Assembly: GCA_964416905.1 (NCBI GenBank) | Contig: CAYQFL010000011.1 | Location: 1 to 24,542 of the forward strand | Direction of reading: 5' to 3' | DNA from: JASKKU01 sp964416905 | GTDB taxonomy: Archaea > Nanobdellota > Nanobdellia > Woesearchaeales > JASKKU01 | DNA: 24,542 nucleotides | Shown here: positions 6,955 to 14,380 of the stretch, piece by piece | Layout: every line of letters begins with the position of its first letter | Numbering within the stretch: the first letter of the stretch is position 1 | Notes under the pieces: model-generated | Seen by the model: only the letters and a program-made list of their open reading frames with translations | Told to the model about the DNA's origin: nothing | The model's database searches: none | Position numbers and translations under genes: made by a program

Positions 6955-7054
6955 NNNNNNNNNNNNNNNNNNNNNNNNNNNNNNNNNNNNNNNNNNNNNN
7001 NNNNNNNNNNNNNNNNNNNNNNNNNNNNNNNNNNNNNNNNNNNNNNNNNNNNNN
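6955..7054. other. assembly gap (100 N)
   Basis: Exactly 100 undetermined bases, the conventional placeholder for a scaffold join. The real distance is unknown. It removes the 5' part of the acetyltransferase gene. Confidence 0.99.
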
Positions 7055-7056
7055 TA

Positions 7057-7302
7057 TGCGTTTATCCAGATGATAATCTAGAGTTAGAACTTGCTGAAGG
7101 CTACATTTCACCAAGCTTCAGAAGAGAAGGCCTATTTAAAAAATCCATCGAGTTCGCAATAGAGAAATATAATAGAAATTATGACATCACAGCCTATGTT
7201 TTTAAAGGGAATTACATTCCTCAGAAAGTCCTTCTTGACTTGGGTTTTGAAAAAACAAACATAGTTGAGAACAATCTTATAAAATTCATAAGAAGAAGAT
7301 AG
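7057..7302 (+). CDS. GNAT-family acetyltransferase, C-terminal part (5' end lost in gap)
   Basis: An open frame leaves the gap and runs 81 residues to a TAG at 7300-7302. It contains a GNAT-like acetyl-CoA binding segment (SPSFRREGLFKKSIEFA, where the R-R-E-G-L-F turn and following helix match motif A), then a strand (ITAYVF), an N-x-x-x-Q-K helix and LLDLGFEKT, the usual 'L-x-x-L-G-F' near the end of GNAT enzymes. Typical members have 140-180 residues, so roughly half is missing. Substrate cannot be inferred. The other two forward frames are closed by stops and the reverse frame opposite is a shadow. Confidence 0.7.
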   Translation, partial: CVYPDDNLELELAEGYISPSFRREGLFKKSIEFAIEKYNRNYDITAYVFKGNYIPQKVLLDLGFEKTNIVENNLIKFIRRR

Positions 7303-7435
7303 ACTGAAGGATTCACTTGTTCTTGAAATATTTAAATTGAATTCACTACACAAAAAAGAATTTATTTAAGTGCAAACCCCAAAATCCTTATTCTCTAAGA
7401 TACATTCTACGTTCTGTAAAAAGAGTGTGATTAAA

Positions 7436-8485
7436 ATGAGAGAAATGAAAAAGGTTCAAATCGATTTAAGTATGTTTGTTGCATTAATGGGAACATTAAC
7501 TTTGGCTATAAGTTCAAAGTTGATTTTTGACAATTCCATCTCAAATAGTTTTGCTTACCTCCTAGAAATCTCATCAATTTTGATTTATACAATCTATTTC
7601 TTTAAATTCTTAATACATGTTTTTAATAAAAGCTTTGTTGAAGCTCTTAAGGACCCGTCTAAATCAAGTCTATACTCTAGTTCAGCTATAGCAGCAGCAT
7701 TGATTTCATTAGCCTTATTACAAGTAGGAATTCCTGGTTCAAGTGCTCAGATAATTAATAGTTTAAGCGTTTCGTTCTGGGCAATAAGCTTATTCTTTTC
7801 CTTATTCTTTGTAATTGTTATTCCAATTAGTTTAAAGTTCCGAGCCAAACCTGAGCAGGTTACAGGCATCTGGTTTTTGCCATCTGCTAGTCTTTTCGTT
7901 TTAATAAGTGCAGGTTCAATTATTGCTTTGAAAATTCCTTCTCTTACAAACCTTATAATTTTATTAAACTCACTTGTTTTTGGGCCAGCATTCGTTCTTT
8001 ATTTTTTAACACTGACTTTAGTATACTATCGAAGTAAATTTTATCCGATAAACGAGAAGAAAATTACACCCACATTTAACATAGTACTAGCTCCAGTTGC
8101 TGTTTCAATACTTGCTGTAATCAGTATGTCGAAATTATTTTTAAAAAATGACGTTTTTGGCTTTGCTGAATTATTTGTCGGAATCAGTAAGCTTTATTCA
8201 ATAATGATGTTTGGTTATGGATTGTGGGTGCTTGCAGGTCTTATTTTATTATATTTAAGAATCCTCAAAGAACATAAAAGCATTCCGTTTTCTCAATTAT
8301 GGTGGGCTTTTGTATTCCCGATTGGAGCATTCACTTTAGCAACAGTAAACCTTTATCATTTTATCTTAAGTTTTGTGTTCATTAAATACATTTACTACAC
8401 GTTATATGCAATCCTTTTATTATTATGGCTCCAGGTTTTTACAAAGCAGATTTCGTTGAAAATTAAAAAAAGAGAAAATCAGTGA
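7436..8485 (+). CDS. TDT/SLAC1-family (TehA-like) anion channel or C4-dicarboxylate transporter
   Basis: 349 residues from the ATG at 7436, with about ten hydrophobic helices and a basic C-terminus (KIKKRENQ). The order of helices and the signature near residue 285, 'LWWAFVFPIGAFTLATVNL', match the tellurite-resistance/dicarboxylate transporter (voltage-dependent anion channel) family, which includes TehA, Mae1 and SLAC1. These carry small anions such as malate, nitrate, chloride or sulfite through the membrane. An upstream in-frame GTG at 7370 would add 22 residues, but it lies directly beside a TATA-like TTATTTAAG (7361-7369) that would start transcription after it, so the ATG is preferred. 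No partner genes show which anion is moved. Confidence 0.8.
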   Translation: MREMKKVQIDLSMFVALMGTLTLAISSKLIFDNSISNSFAYLLEISSILIYTIYFFKFLIHVFNKSFVEALKDPSKSSLYSSSAIAAALISLALLQVGIPGSSAQIINSLSVSFWAISLFFSLFFVIVIPISLKFRAKPEQVTGIWFLPSASLFVLISAGSIIALKIPSLTNLIILLNSLVFGPAFVLYFLTLTLVYYRSKFYPINEKKITPTFNIVLAPVAVSILAVISMSKLFLKNDVFGFAELFVGISKLYSIMMFGYGLWVLAGLILLYLRILKEHKSIPFSQLWWAFVFPIGAFTLATVNLYHFILSFVFIKYIYYTLYAILLLLWLQVFTKQISLKIKKRENQ

Positions 8486-8527
8486 AAAACAAATTCTAGT
8501 AAATACTTCAAGAGAAAAACTAAAAAA

Positions 8528-8547
8528 TAGTTATTTTATTTTTTTTC
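8528..8547 (+). terminator. T-rich terminator after the TDT gene
   Basis: TAGTTATTTTATTTTTTTTC, a strong T tract about 43 nt after the stop codon, ends at the second assembly gap. It is typical of archaeal intrinsic termination. Homopolymer sequence here may also explain why the assembly broke. Confidence 0.5.
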
Positions 8548-8647
8548 NNNNNNNNNNNNNNNNNNNNNNNNNNNNNNNNNNNNNNNNNNNNNNNNNNNNN
8601 NNNNNNNNNNNNNNNNNNNNNNNNNNNNNNNNNNNNNNNNNNNNNNN
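8548..8647. other. assembly gap (100 N)
   Basis: Exactly 100 undetermined bases between the TDT gene and the surface-protein gene. The flanking 39 bp and 131 bp hold no gene that I can see, only the T tract on the left and a promoter on the right. Adjacency across it is not proven by sequence. Confidence 0.99.
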
Positions 8648-8721
8648 TAATGCAAAAAGCATAATACAACTACTTAATGAAAATTATTTGTTTTCACTTT
8701 ACAATGATTAATCTAACGAAA

Positions 8722-8774
8722 CATTTAAATATTAGTTTGTTCTAACACAACAGTAATCCTTATTTGTGAGGGGT
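8722..8774 (+). promoter_or_regulatory. promoter, leader and strong ribosome binding site of the surface-protein gene
   Basis: A box A (ATTTAAATATT, about 8723-8733) lies some 50 nt before the start codon. Transcription should thus begin near 8757 and give a short leader that carries GAGGGGT (8768-8774), 4 nt before the ATG at 8779. This is one of the strongest ribosome binding sites in the window and suggests high expression. Confidence 0.5.
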
Positions 8775-8778
8775 AAAA

Positions 8779-10035
8779 ATGAAGAAAGAACTATTTGTAG
8801 TTTTAGGGGTTTTAATGTTGTTGGTAGGATTTGTAAGTGCAGATGTTGCCGATGTAAATATCGAAGAAGTTCAGGTAAATGGGGTTACTCTCAATCCAAA
8901 TGATTTAACAACACTTTCTCTTGAGAGAGGAGAGTACCTTAATCTAAGAGTAACCTTGACAGCCGTAGCTAATACAGAAAATGTCGTTCTAAGAGCATTT
9001 GTTGATGGCTATGAACATAGCGATTTTCAAGATATTAGCGACAGAACCGATATCTTCGATGTAGAAGGTAATGTAAGATATGTTAAGAGACTATCTTTGA
9101 AGTTGCCTGAAGACATGGACAGAGATGTTTACACAATAAAGTTGCTAGTATCAGACAGATATGGCGAAGTAAAAGAGTATTACTATAACATTAAAGTTGA
9201 TGTCCCAAGACATGATCTAATTGTTAAAGATGTTGCTCTTAACCCAGAGAACTATGTTAAAGCAGGAAGCTATCTAACAGCTTTCGTAAGAGTAAAGAAT
9301 GTTGGTCTAAAGACCGAAGACAGTGTTAAAGTAACTGTTTCAATCCCAGAGCTAGGTGTTTCAAGCTCAGACTTTATTGATGAAGTCGAGCCTGAAGATG
9401 CTGTTTCAAGCGAAGAGATTGCATTAAAGATTCCAGAGTGTGCTGAAGAGGGCGAATACAAGCTAGTTATAACTGCAACCTATAATGACGGTTATGATAA
9501 AACTGTTAGCGAGAAGACCATAAAGGTTCTAGCATCAGAGTTTTGTCCAACTGTTGAAGAAAAAGAGACTGGCAAATTACTAATAACAATACCTGCAGCT
9601 GTTGCTGATATTGAAGCAGAAGAAAAAGCTGTTTTCACAATTACATTAGCTAACACAGGTAGTGAAGCAAAGAATGTAATGTTATCAACAGAAAATGCTG
9701 ACTGGGCAATTGTGGAGCTAACCGAGAACGCAGTTGTTGTAGATGGTGAAGATGCTAAAGTTGTACAGCTTTATGTAACTCCAAAAGAAGGAGAGACTGG
9801 AAGCAAAGTATTCAACTTGAACATCAAAGTAGGCGATAAATTAGTTAAGAGCGTACCATTCACAGTAAACATCGAAGAAGAGCAAACAGGAATTAACATG
9901 GACAAAGTAAAAACCGCTTTAGAGATCGGAATAGTAATCCTAGTAATTGTTTTAGTAGTAGTTGTTTTGTTATTAGCTCTAAAGAAAGGCCCTAAAGCTG
10001 CTGAGAAAACTGAAGAAGAAGGTTCTTATTACTAA
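8779..10035 (+). CDS. secreted, membrane-anchored beta-sandwich surface protein (S-layer-like)
   Basis: 418 residues. Signal peptide 1-22 (KK, hydrophobic core, 'FVSA' cleavage site). The exterior part is all-beta: an N-terminal domain (about 23-145), a CARDB-like domain (about 146-255: 'RHDLIVKDVAL', 'VRVKNVGL'), and a NEW3-like sandwich (about 268-365: 'FTITLANTGSEAKNV', 'VVQLYVTP'). A C-terminal membrane helix (about 383-405) is followed by a short charged cytoplasmic tail. Only two Cys (in 'PECAEE' and 'SEFCPT'), and the protein is acidic. Proteins of this shape are abundant on cells of Pacearchaeota/Woesearchaeota-like archaea and are often called putative S-layer proteins. A role as sheath, adhesin or envelope spacer is inference. 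A T-rich terminator follows. Confidence 0.7.
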   Translation: MKKELFVVLGVLMLLVGFVSADVADVNIEEVQVNGVTLNPNDLTTLSLERGEYLNLRVTLTAVANTENVVLRAFVDGYEHSDFQDISDRTDIFDVEGNVRYVKRLSLKLPEDMDRDVYTIKLLVSDRYGEVKEYYYNIKVDVPRHDLIVKDVALNPENYVKAGSYLTAFVRVKNVGLKTEDSVKVTVSIPELGVSSSDFIDEVEPEDAVSSEEIALKIPECAEEGEYKLVITATYNDGYDKTVSEKTIKVLASEFCPTVEEKETGKLLITIPAAVADIEAEEKAVFTITLANTGSEAKNVMLSTENADWAIVELTENAVVVDGEDAKVVQLYVTPKEGETGSKVFNLNIKVGDKLVKSVPFTVNIEEEQTGINMDKVKTALEIGIVILVIVLVVVVLLLALKKGPKAAEKTEEEGSYY

Positions 10036-10039
10036 GAAC

Positions 10040-10083
10040 TTAACTTTTTTATTTTTTAATATACTTTTTCTTCTTATTTTATT
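10040..10083 (+). terminator. T-rich terminator after the surface-protein gene
   Basis: Starting a few bases after the stop codon, several T tracts follow in series (CTTTTTTATTTTTTAA, then ACTTTTTCTTCTTATTTTATTTG). This is typical of an archaeal terminator behind a strongly expressed gene. Confidence 0.55.
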
Positions 10084-10177
10084 TGTAGCTTAAAATGATT
10101 TTCTTCTAATATTATAAAAAGGGTTAAATTTAAATATTAAACCTAAAAATACCTCCATTAATAAAGGTGAGAACACT

Positions 10178-10570
10178 ATGGCAATATACACAGTATATTT
10201 CAGAAGGCTTTTATGCGAGAAAAAAGAAGTTAGCGTAAAAAGTGTAAGTGCAAAAACAAACGTAAAGCTTATGGATTTGGAGAAAGAAAGCGATAATACC
10301 GTTAAGGTAAAGTTCATTTATCAAACCCAATATGAACCAAACTTTGGTTTGATTGAAATTGCTGGAGACTTGTATTACTCTAGCGAAAAAGACGAAATAA
10401 AGGGATTAGTAGAGGAATGGGAGAAGAACAAAAAGATTAAAGATGACGCATCACTTAAGATGTTAAATCATATCTTCTCAAAATGCAGTGTAGAAGCAGC
10501 AATCTTGGCTAAAGAGACTAATTTGCCAGTACCATTTAATCTTCCAAAGTTCAGAAAGAAGGAAGAGTAA
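10178..10570 (+). CDS. SecB-like small archaeal protein (candidate chaperone)
   Basis: 130 residues, soluble. Predicted order is four beta strands (3-15, 27-34, 41-53, 55-68) followed by two helices (73-84 and 91-112), the topology of SecB. The end 'FSKCSVEAAILAKETNLPVPFNLPKF' region resembles the SecB pattern of a long helix followed by a Pro/Leu/Asn loop. A related archaeal family (typified by MJ0357) has been discussed as SecB-like. SecB keeps exported precursors unfolded. Here the gene directly follows that of an exported surface protein, which fits but does not prove such a role. It has its own TATA-like TTTAAATATT (about 10129-10138) and ribosome binding site GGTGA (10166-10170). Call made from motif memory, not a search. 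Confidence 0.45.
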   Translation: MAIYTVYFRRLLCEKKEVSVKSVSAKTNVKLMDLEKESDNTVKVKFIYQTQYEPNFGLIEIAGDLYYSSEKDEIKGLVEEWEKNKKIKDDASLKMLNHIFSKCSVEAAILAKETNLPVPFNLPKFRKKEE

Positions 10571-10612
10571 GTCTATAATTTTTTATTTTTTCTTCAAATT
10601 CTTAGTTTTTTC
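10571..10612 (+). terminator. T-rich terminator after the SecB-like gene
   Basis: TTTTTTATTTTTTCTTC follows the stop by about 10 nt, with further T runs behind it. The remaining bases to 10698 hold only the TATA box (TTTATAAAT, about 10665-10673) for the next gene. Confidence 0.45.
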
Positions 10613-10698
10613 AAGTATTAAATTAGAACACAAAAGTGTGAACTTTCTCTCAGTGTAAAAATAAATTTATAAATAAAAGTATTCTAAAATAAACTCGT

Positions 10699-11415
10699 AT
10701 GATCAATTCAGCATATAATTATCTCAAAAGAATCAAGTTCAACAAACAAGAAACTTTCCAATTATTAATCATGATCCTTGTTGTTGGTTTTGTTCTTGGC
10801 ATAGATGACGGCAGAGCCACAGCTGAAATAGATTTCTTATGGTTAAAGAACTTTATAGCTGCCATGCTCGCTAGTTCTCTAATTTTCTTTGGCTTTACTG
10901 TCTTTGTAAAAGCTTTTGCTTATTGGAGAGGTTATTATGCTGAATACAATTGGAATCCATTACCTATTCTGTTCACAATATTTCTTTCCTTTTTAACCTA
11001 TGGAAAGTTAATCTTCTTTATACCCGGAGGCTTTAATTTTAAGCCTATTCCTCATAGAAGGTTAGGTAAATTTAGACACGGACCTATGCATATAGAGAAA
11101 GCATTGATTAACCTTTTTGGGATAGTGTTTGTTCTAGTAATAGCAATGCTTGCAAAATCTGCAGTTAGCTATAGTATGCTAGCATCAAACTTGTTCAGTT
11201 TATCTCTATATTTTGCTTTGTATGCAGTATTACCTATACCTTTTAGAAGCCCTGGTTTAGATATTCTTTCACATTCAGTCCACTTTTATGTATTCTCATT
11301 GATTTTCGTCTTTTTAACAACAACGTTGCTTTATTTCCTAGAGCCTGTGTTAGCTATCTTAATCGGAATTATTGCAACAATCTATTTATTCCATTCAGTA
11401 AGAGATAAACTCTAA
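10699..11415 (+). CDS. M50 (site-2 protease)-like membrane protein lacking the HExxH motif
   Basis: 238 residues with about six membrane helices. The layout resembles archaeal site-2 proteases: a helix followed by an 'A-x-x-x-G-x-x-A-E-Y' turn (KAFAYWRGYYAEY, 71-83), a helix ending in 'FIPGGFNF' (107-114, the usual 'APGA' segment), and a late 'AVLPIPFRSPGLD' (176-188), like the M50 'LLPIPPLDG' motif. At the place of the catalytic HExxHK the protein reads FTVFVK (66-71), so both His ligands and the Glu are gone. It is thus probably an inactive homologue, perhaps a scaffold or regulator. If the alignment is wrong it is simply an unknown membrane protein. A TATA box lies about 30 nt before the start (leaderless). 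Confidence 0.5.
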   Translation: MINSAYNYLKRIKFNKQETFQLLIMILVVGFVLGIDDGRATAEIDFLWLKNFIAAMLASSLIFFGFTVFVKAFAYWRGYYAEYNWNPLPILFTIFLSFLTYGKLIFFIPGGFNFKPIPHRRLGKFRHGPMHIEKALINLFGIVFVLVIAMLAKSAVSYSMLASNLFSLSLYFALYAVLPIPFRSPGLDILSHSVHFYVFSLIFVFLTTTLLYFLEPVLAILIGIIATIYLFHSVRDKL

Positions 11416-11479
11416 ACAGAATTTCTTTATTGTATCTTATTGAAAAACTTTAAAAAACCCAGCGTTTACTAATACAGAT

Positions 11480-12553
11480 ATGGCGCTCTTTGACGATATA
11501 CTGCATTCTAATGAAACCTTATTTAAGAATCCAATAGCTTTAGATTTCGATTATGTACCTAAAGTCATACCTTTCAGAGAGAACGAACAGAGAATAATTG
11601 TCAACAATATCAAGCCATTATTCTATAAAAGAAACGGAAGGAATGTTTTTATTTACGGAACTCCAGGAATTGGAAAAACCGTAGCTGTAAAAAAAGTCCT
11701 GGAAGAACTTGAAGAGAAGACCGATGAAATCATTCCCATATACATAAACTGCTGGCAAAAGAATACAACTTACAAGATTTTCCTGGAGATTTGCAATCAA
11801 TTAGATTATAAGTTTACCCACAATAAAAACAGCGAGGAATTATTTGACGTTATAAAGAAAATCATTAATCAAAAATCAGCTGTATTTGTTTTCGACGAGA
11901 TTGACAGAGCAGAAGACGTGCATTTTCTATATTCTTTGCTTGAGGAGATTTTCCTGAAAGTAATCATATTAATCACTAATTTCTCAGAAACAATAGCTAA
12001 TTTTGACTCAAGAATCAAGTCAAGATTAATCCCTGAAATAGTAGAATTCAAGCCATATTCTTTAAAAGAAACCTTTGAGATTCTAAGAGAAAGAGCTGAA
12101 TATGCGTTCTATCCAGGGGTAATAAGCAATGAAATAATACAAAAGATTGCAGAAATAGCTTATCAAGTAAAAGATGTAAGAACCGGATTATTCCTGTTAA
12201 GAGAGTCCGGCAATTTTGCAGAATCACGTTCATCTAAAAAAATTGAATTAATTGACTTTAAGAAAGCTGCTGAGAAACTTTCTGAATTCTCCATAAAAAG
12301 CAAGGATACTTTAAGCGAGGAAGAAAAGTTAATCTTTGATATCATCAACGAAAATCCTGAATCAAAAATTGGCGATTTATACAAAGAGTATGTTAAAAGA
12401 GGAGGCAAAGGCGTATACAAAACATTCCAGAGAAAGATAAACAAGCTTGAAAAGAACAAGTTTATTGTCGTTGATAAAGTCGAAGGGGGAAAAGACGGCA
12501 GAACCAGCATCATTAAAATCAACGAGATTAACAAGAAACTAACAGATTTCTAA
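11480..12553 (+). CDS. cdc6: Orc1/Cdc6-family replication initiator ATPase
   Basis: 357 residues. AAA+ domain: N-terminal 'VPKVIPFRENEQ' (the Cdc6 box before Walker A), Walker A GTPGIGKT (60-67), Walker B VFVFDEID (135-142), sensor 1 ITNF (165-168), candidate arginine finger R178/R182, and sensor 2 R234 in 'DVRTG'. A winged-helix DNA-binding domain follows (about 275-345). It recognises replication origins and loads the MCM helicase. It is somewhat shorter than most archaeal Orc1 proteins, mainly in the linker after the ATPase. Archaeal origins often lie next to this gene, but I see no origin recognition box repeats in the short spacers on either side. TATA-like CTTTAAAAAA lies about 27 nt before the ATG. 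Confidence 0.9.
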   Translation: MALFDDILHSNETLFKNPIALDFDYVPKVIPFRENEQRIIVNNIKPLFYKRNGRNVFIYGTPGIGKTVAVKKVLEELEEKTDEIIPIYINCWQKNTTYKIFLEICNQLDYKFTHNKNSEELFDVIKKIINQKSAVFVFDEIDRAEDVHFLYSLLEEIFLKVIILITNFSETIANFDSRIKSRLIPEIVEFKPYSLKETFEILRERAEYAFYPGVISNEIIQKIAEIAYQVKDVRTGLFLLRESGNFAESRSSKKIELIDFKKAAEKLSEFSIKSKDTLSEEEKLIFDIINENPESKIGDLYKEYVKRGGKGVYKTFQRKINKLEKNKFIVVDKVEGGKDGRTSIIKINEINKKLTDF

Positions 12554-12643
12554 TAAGAGAGATTATCTAAAACTAGGCAATTAACAAAAAAGCTTATAAA
12601 AACAGGCTTAAGAATTCTAAGAAATTAAAAGAAGAGTGATAGC

Positions 12644-13477
12644 ATGAAAAATAAAAGCTCAGTTGTAAGAACCTTATTTAACGGATCGTTGATGGGTATC
12701 GCTGATGCGATTCCTGGCGTGTCAGGAGCCACAATTGCTTTAATTCTTGGCATCTATGAACAACTAATCCATTCAATTTCATTTTTCTTCTCAAATGTAT
12801 TTAATCTAAAAAAACTGTTTAAAAGCCAAGAGCTTAGATTTTTAGTTAATCTTTACGTTGGAGTTTTCATTACCCTTTACATATTCCTAAAGATTATCCA
12901 AGGCCTTCTTAAAAACAATGAAGTTCAACTCTTCTCTTATTTTATTGGCCTCATACTAGCGAGCATTTTTCTAATATTCTCAAGAAACAAAGAAATTGTA
13001 TTAAAGAAACTGCATTTCATGATTTTAGGATTCCTAGTTGGAGCTTTAGTTTTATCGATAAACATAATCACAAAAAACCATTCTACTGCAATGATATTCA
13101 TATCAGGTGTTGCTGCAATCTCTGCAATGATTTTGCCAGGAATATCCGGAGCCTATGTTTTATTAATGCTAAATCAATATGATTTCATCGCTAATGCTCT
13201 TGTTAATTTGAATTTTAACGTGGTTCTTGTATTCGCTCTAGGAGTTATCTTAGGCATATTCTTCATGTCAAAAATATTAAATTGGCTGCTTGAAAAGCAT
13301 CATGATGCAACTTTAACTTTCTTAATAGGCTTAATGATAGGAGGTCTAAGAACGCCCCTTCAAAGGATTAACGGTGACTATAAAAGCTTAGTTATCTTTG
13401 GATTTTTAGGCATAGTGACTGTGCTTCTAATTAGCTTATTGCAACGAAAAAAAGAAGAAAAGCATAAGAAACGTTAA
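12644..13477 (+). CDS. popT: DUF368/PopT-family polyprenyl-phosphate transporter
   Basis: 277 residues with eight or so membrane segments. It has the internal pseudo-repeat of DUF368: D21-AIPGVSGAT-I31 near the N-terminus and 'AMILPGISGAYVLL' (161-174) in the second half, two re-entrant-type P-G-x-S-G-A motifs. Bacterial members (PopT) return undecaprenyl phosphate to the inner leaflet. In an archaeon the likely cargo is dolichyl phosphate, freed when glycans are transferred to surface proteins. The gene has a TATA box (TTATAAAAA near 12594), a short leader and a GAGTGAT ribosome binding site 3 nt before the ATG. The family call is firm; the substrate is inferred. Confidence 0.85.
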   Translation: MKNKSSVVRTLFNGSLMGIADAIPGVSGATIALILGIYEQLIHSISFFFSNVFNLKKLFKSQELRFLVNLYVGVFITLYIFLKIIQGLLKNNEVQLFSYFIGLILASIFLIFSRNKEIVLKKLHFMILGFLVGALVLSINIITKNHSTAMIFISGVAAISAMILPGISGAYVLLMLNQYDFIANALVNLNFNVVLVFALGVILGIFFMSKILNWLLEKHHDATLTFLIGLMIGGLRTPLQRINGDYKSLVIFGFLGIVTVLLISLLQRKKEEKHKKR

Positions 13478-13508
13478 GTATTTAAATTATTTTTAACTTC
13501 TAATTTTA

Positions 13509-14342
13509 ATGAGAGAACTTAATGTAATCTACGATATTGATGACACTTTAGTTGAAACTTTAGATTTATTCTTTTTCTCAGACAATCTTCTAACTTTAAC
13601 TTACCTGGACAAAATAAACAAATCACAGCGTAGAATTAACTTCGAAAAAATTTTCGAAGAGCTGCCAAAATATTCTAGTTTGGATAGAACTGTTAAAGAA
13701 GAAATAAACAATCAACCTGAAGATATTAAAAACGAACTTCTAGCTTTTAAGGAAGCTGTCAGGAAAAGTGATGACGAAATTATGGAAAAGTGGCCTAAAC
13801 AAGGCAGAAATCCGTTCTCATCTGAAGGTTTCCAGGCTGCAATAGAAGATATAGTAAACAAGTATAACCTCCAGTTGAGGAGAAAAGATACAGAATACCT
13901 ATCATTAATACCATTTCATTACAAACTAAAAACAAAATATCCTTTGTTATCAATCAAAGAGCTAATAAAAGAATCCCTTGAATTTAATGTAAAAATCCAT
14001 CTTTACTCAAAAGGCAGTTTTAAAAGTCAGGTCAGGAAAATAGAATACCTTAGCTTAAACGAGATAATTCCTTTAGATAACCTTTATATTGTCCACAAGA
14101 AAGATACGGAAACACTTAGAGAGATTATACTTGAAAGAGGACTGAAAAACACTATTGTTATCGGCAATTCTTTGAAAGAAGAAATCCTGCCCGCTTTAAA
14201 CAATAAAGAACTTGGAATAAATGCTCTCTGGGTAAAACATAATGATTATTTTAGCAAGGGCTTAAACCACAAAGATAATCATATAACTCAATTTAGCAAA
14301 GATTCGTTTTTAAAACTTATAAAAGAGTTCTTGTATGATTAA
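13509..14342 (+). CDS. HAD-superfamily hydrolase
   Basis: 277 residues, soluble. Motif I is at the very N-terminus (VIYDIDDTL; nucleophile D9, acid D11). Motif II is 'HLYSKGS' (S167), motif III probably K173 or the Lys pair in 'VHKKD' (196-199), and motif IV is 'IVIGNSLKEEILPAL' (216-230), where Asn and Glu replace the usual D-D pair but keep Mg-binding potential. About 150 residues between motifs I and II form a helical cap that should define the substrate. Known HAD enzymes with this layout are phosphatases; substrate unknown. A TATA box (TATTTAAAT, about 13479-13488) lies 25 nt before the ATG, implying a leaderless mRNA separate from popT. Confidence 0.75.
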   Translation: MRELNVIYDIDDTLVETLDLFFFSDNLLTLTYLDKINKSQRRINFEKIFEELPKYSSLDRTVKEEINNQPEDIKNELLAFKEAVRKSDDEIMEKWPKQGRNPFSSEGFQAAIEDIVNKYNLQLRRKDTEYLSLIPFHYKLKTKYPLLSIKELIKESLEFNVKIHLYSKGSFKSQVRKIEYLSLNEIIPLDNLYIVHKKDTETLREIILERGLKNTIVIGNSLKEEILPALNNKELGINALWVKHNDYFSKGLNHKDNHITQFSKDSFLKLIKEFLYD

Positions 14343-14380
14343 GAAAACTTTATATTAGAGTTGATTTTAACTTCAAGAAA

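Noticed and set aside
7132..7353. Minus-strand open frame of 73 codons opposite the acetyltransferase fragment
   Set aside because: It overlaps almost wholly a plus-strand frame with GNAT motifs; its protein is low-complexity and it lacks a promoter.
7370..7435. GTG start giving the TDT protein 22 extra residues
   Set aside because: A TATA-like element sits directly before this GTG, so the transcript would begin downstream of it; the added residues do not resemble the family's N-terminus.
10090..10317. Minus-strand open frame before and across the start of the SecB-like gene
   Set aside because: It runs through a terminator and promoter region and overlaps the conserved plus-strand gene; composition is Phe/Thr/Leu shadow-like.
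12163..12534. Minus-strand open frame of 123 codons inside cdc6
   Set aside because: It is antisense to the winged-helix part of a clear cdc6; Ser/Leu/Phe-rich composition is that of a shadow frame.
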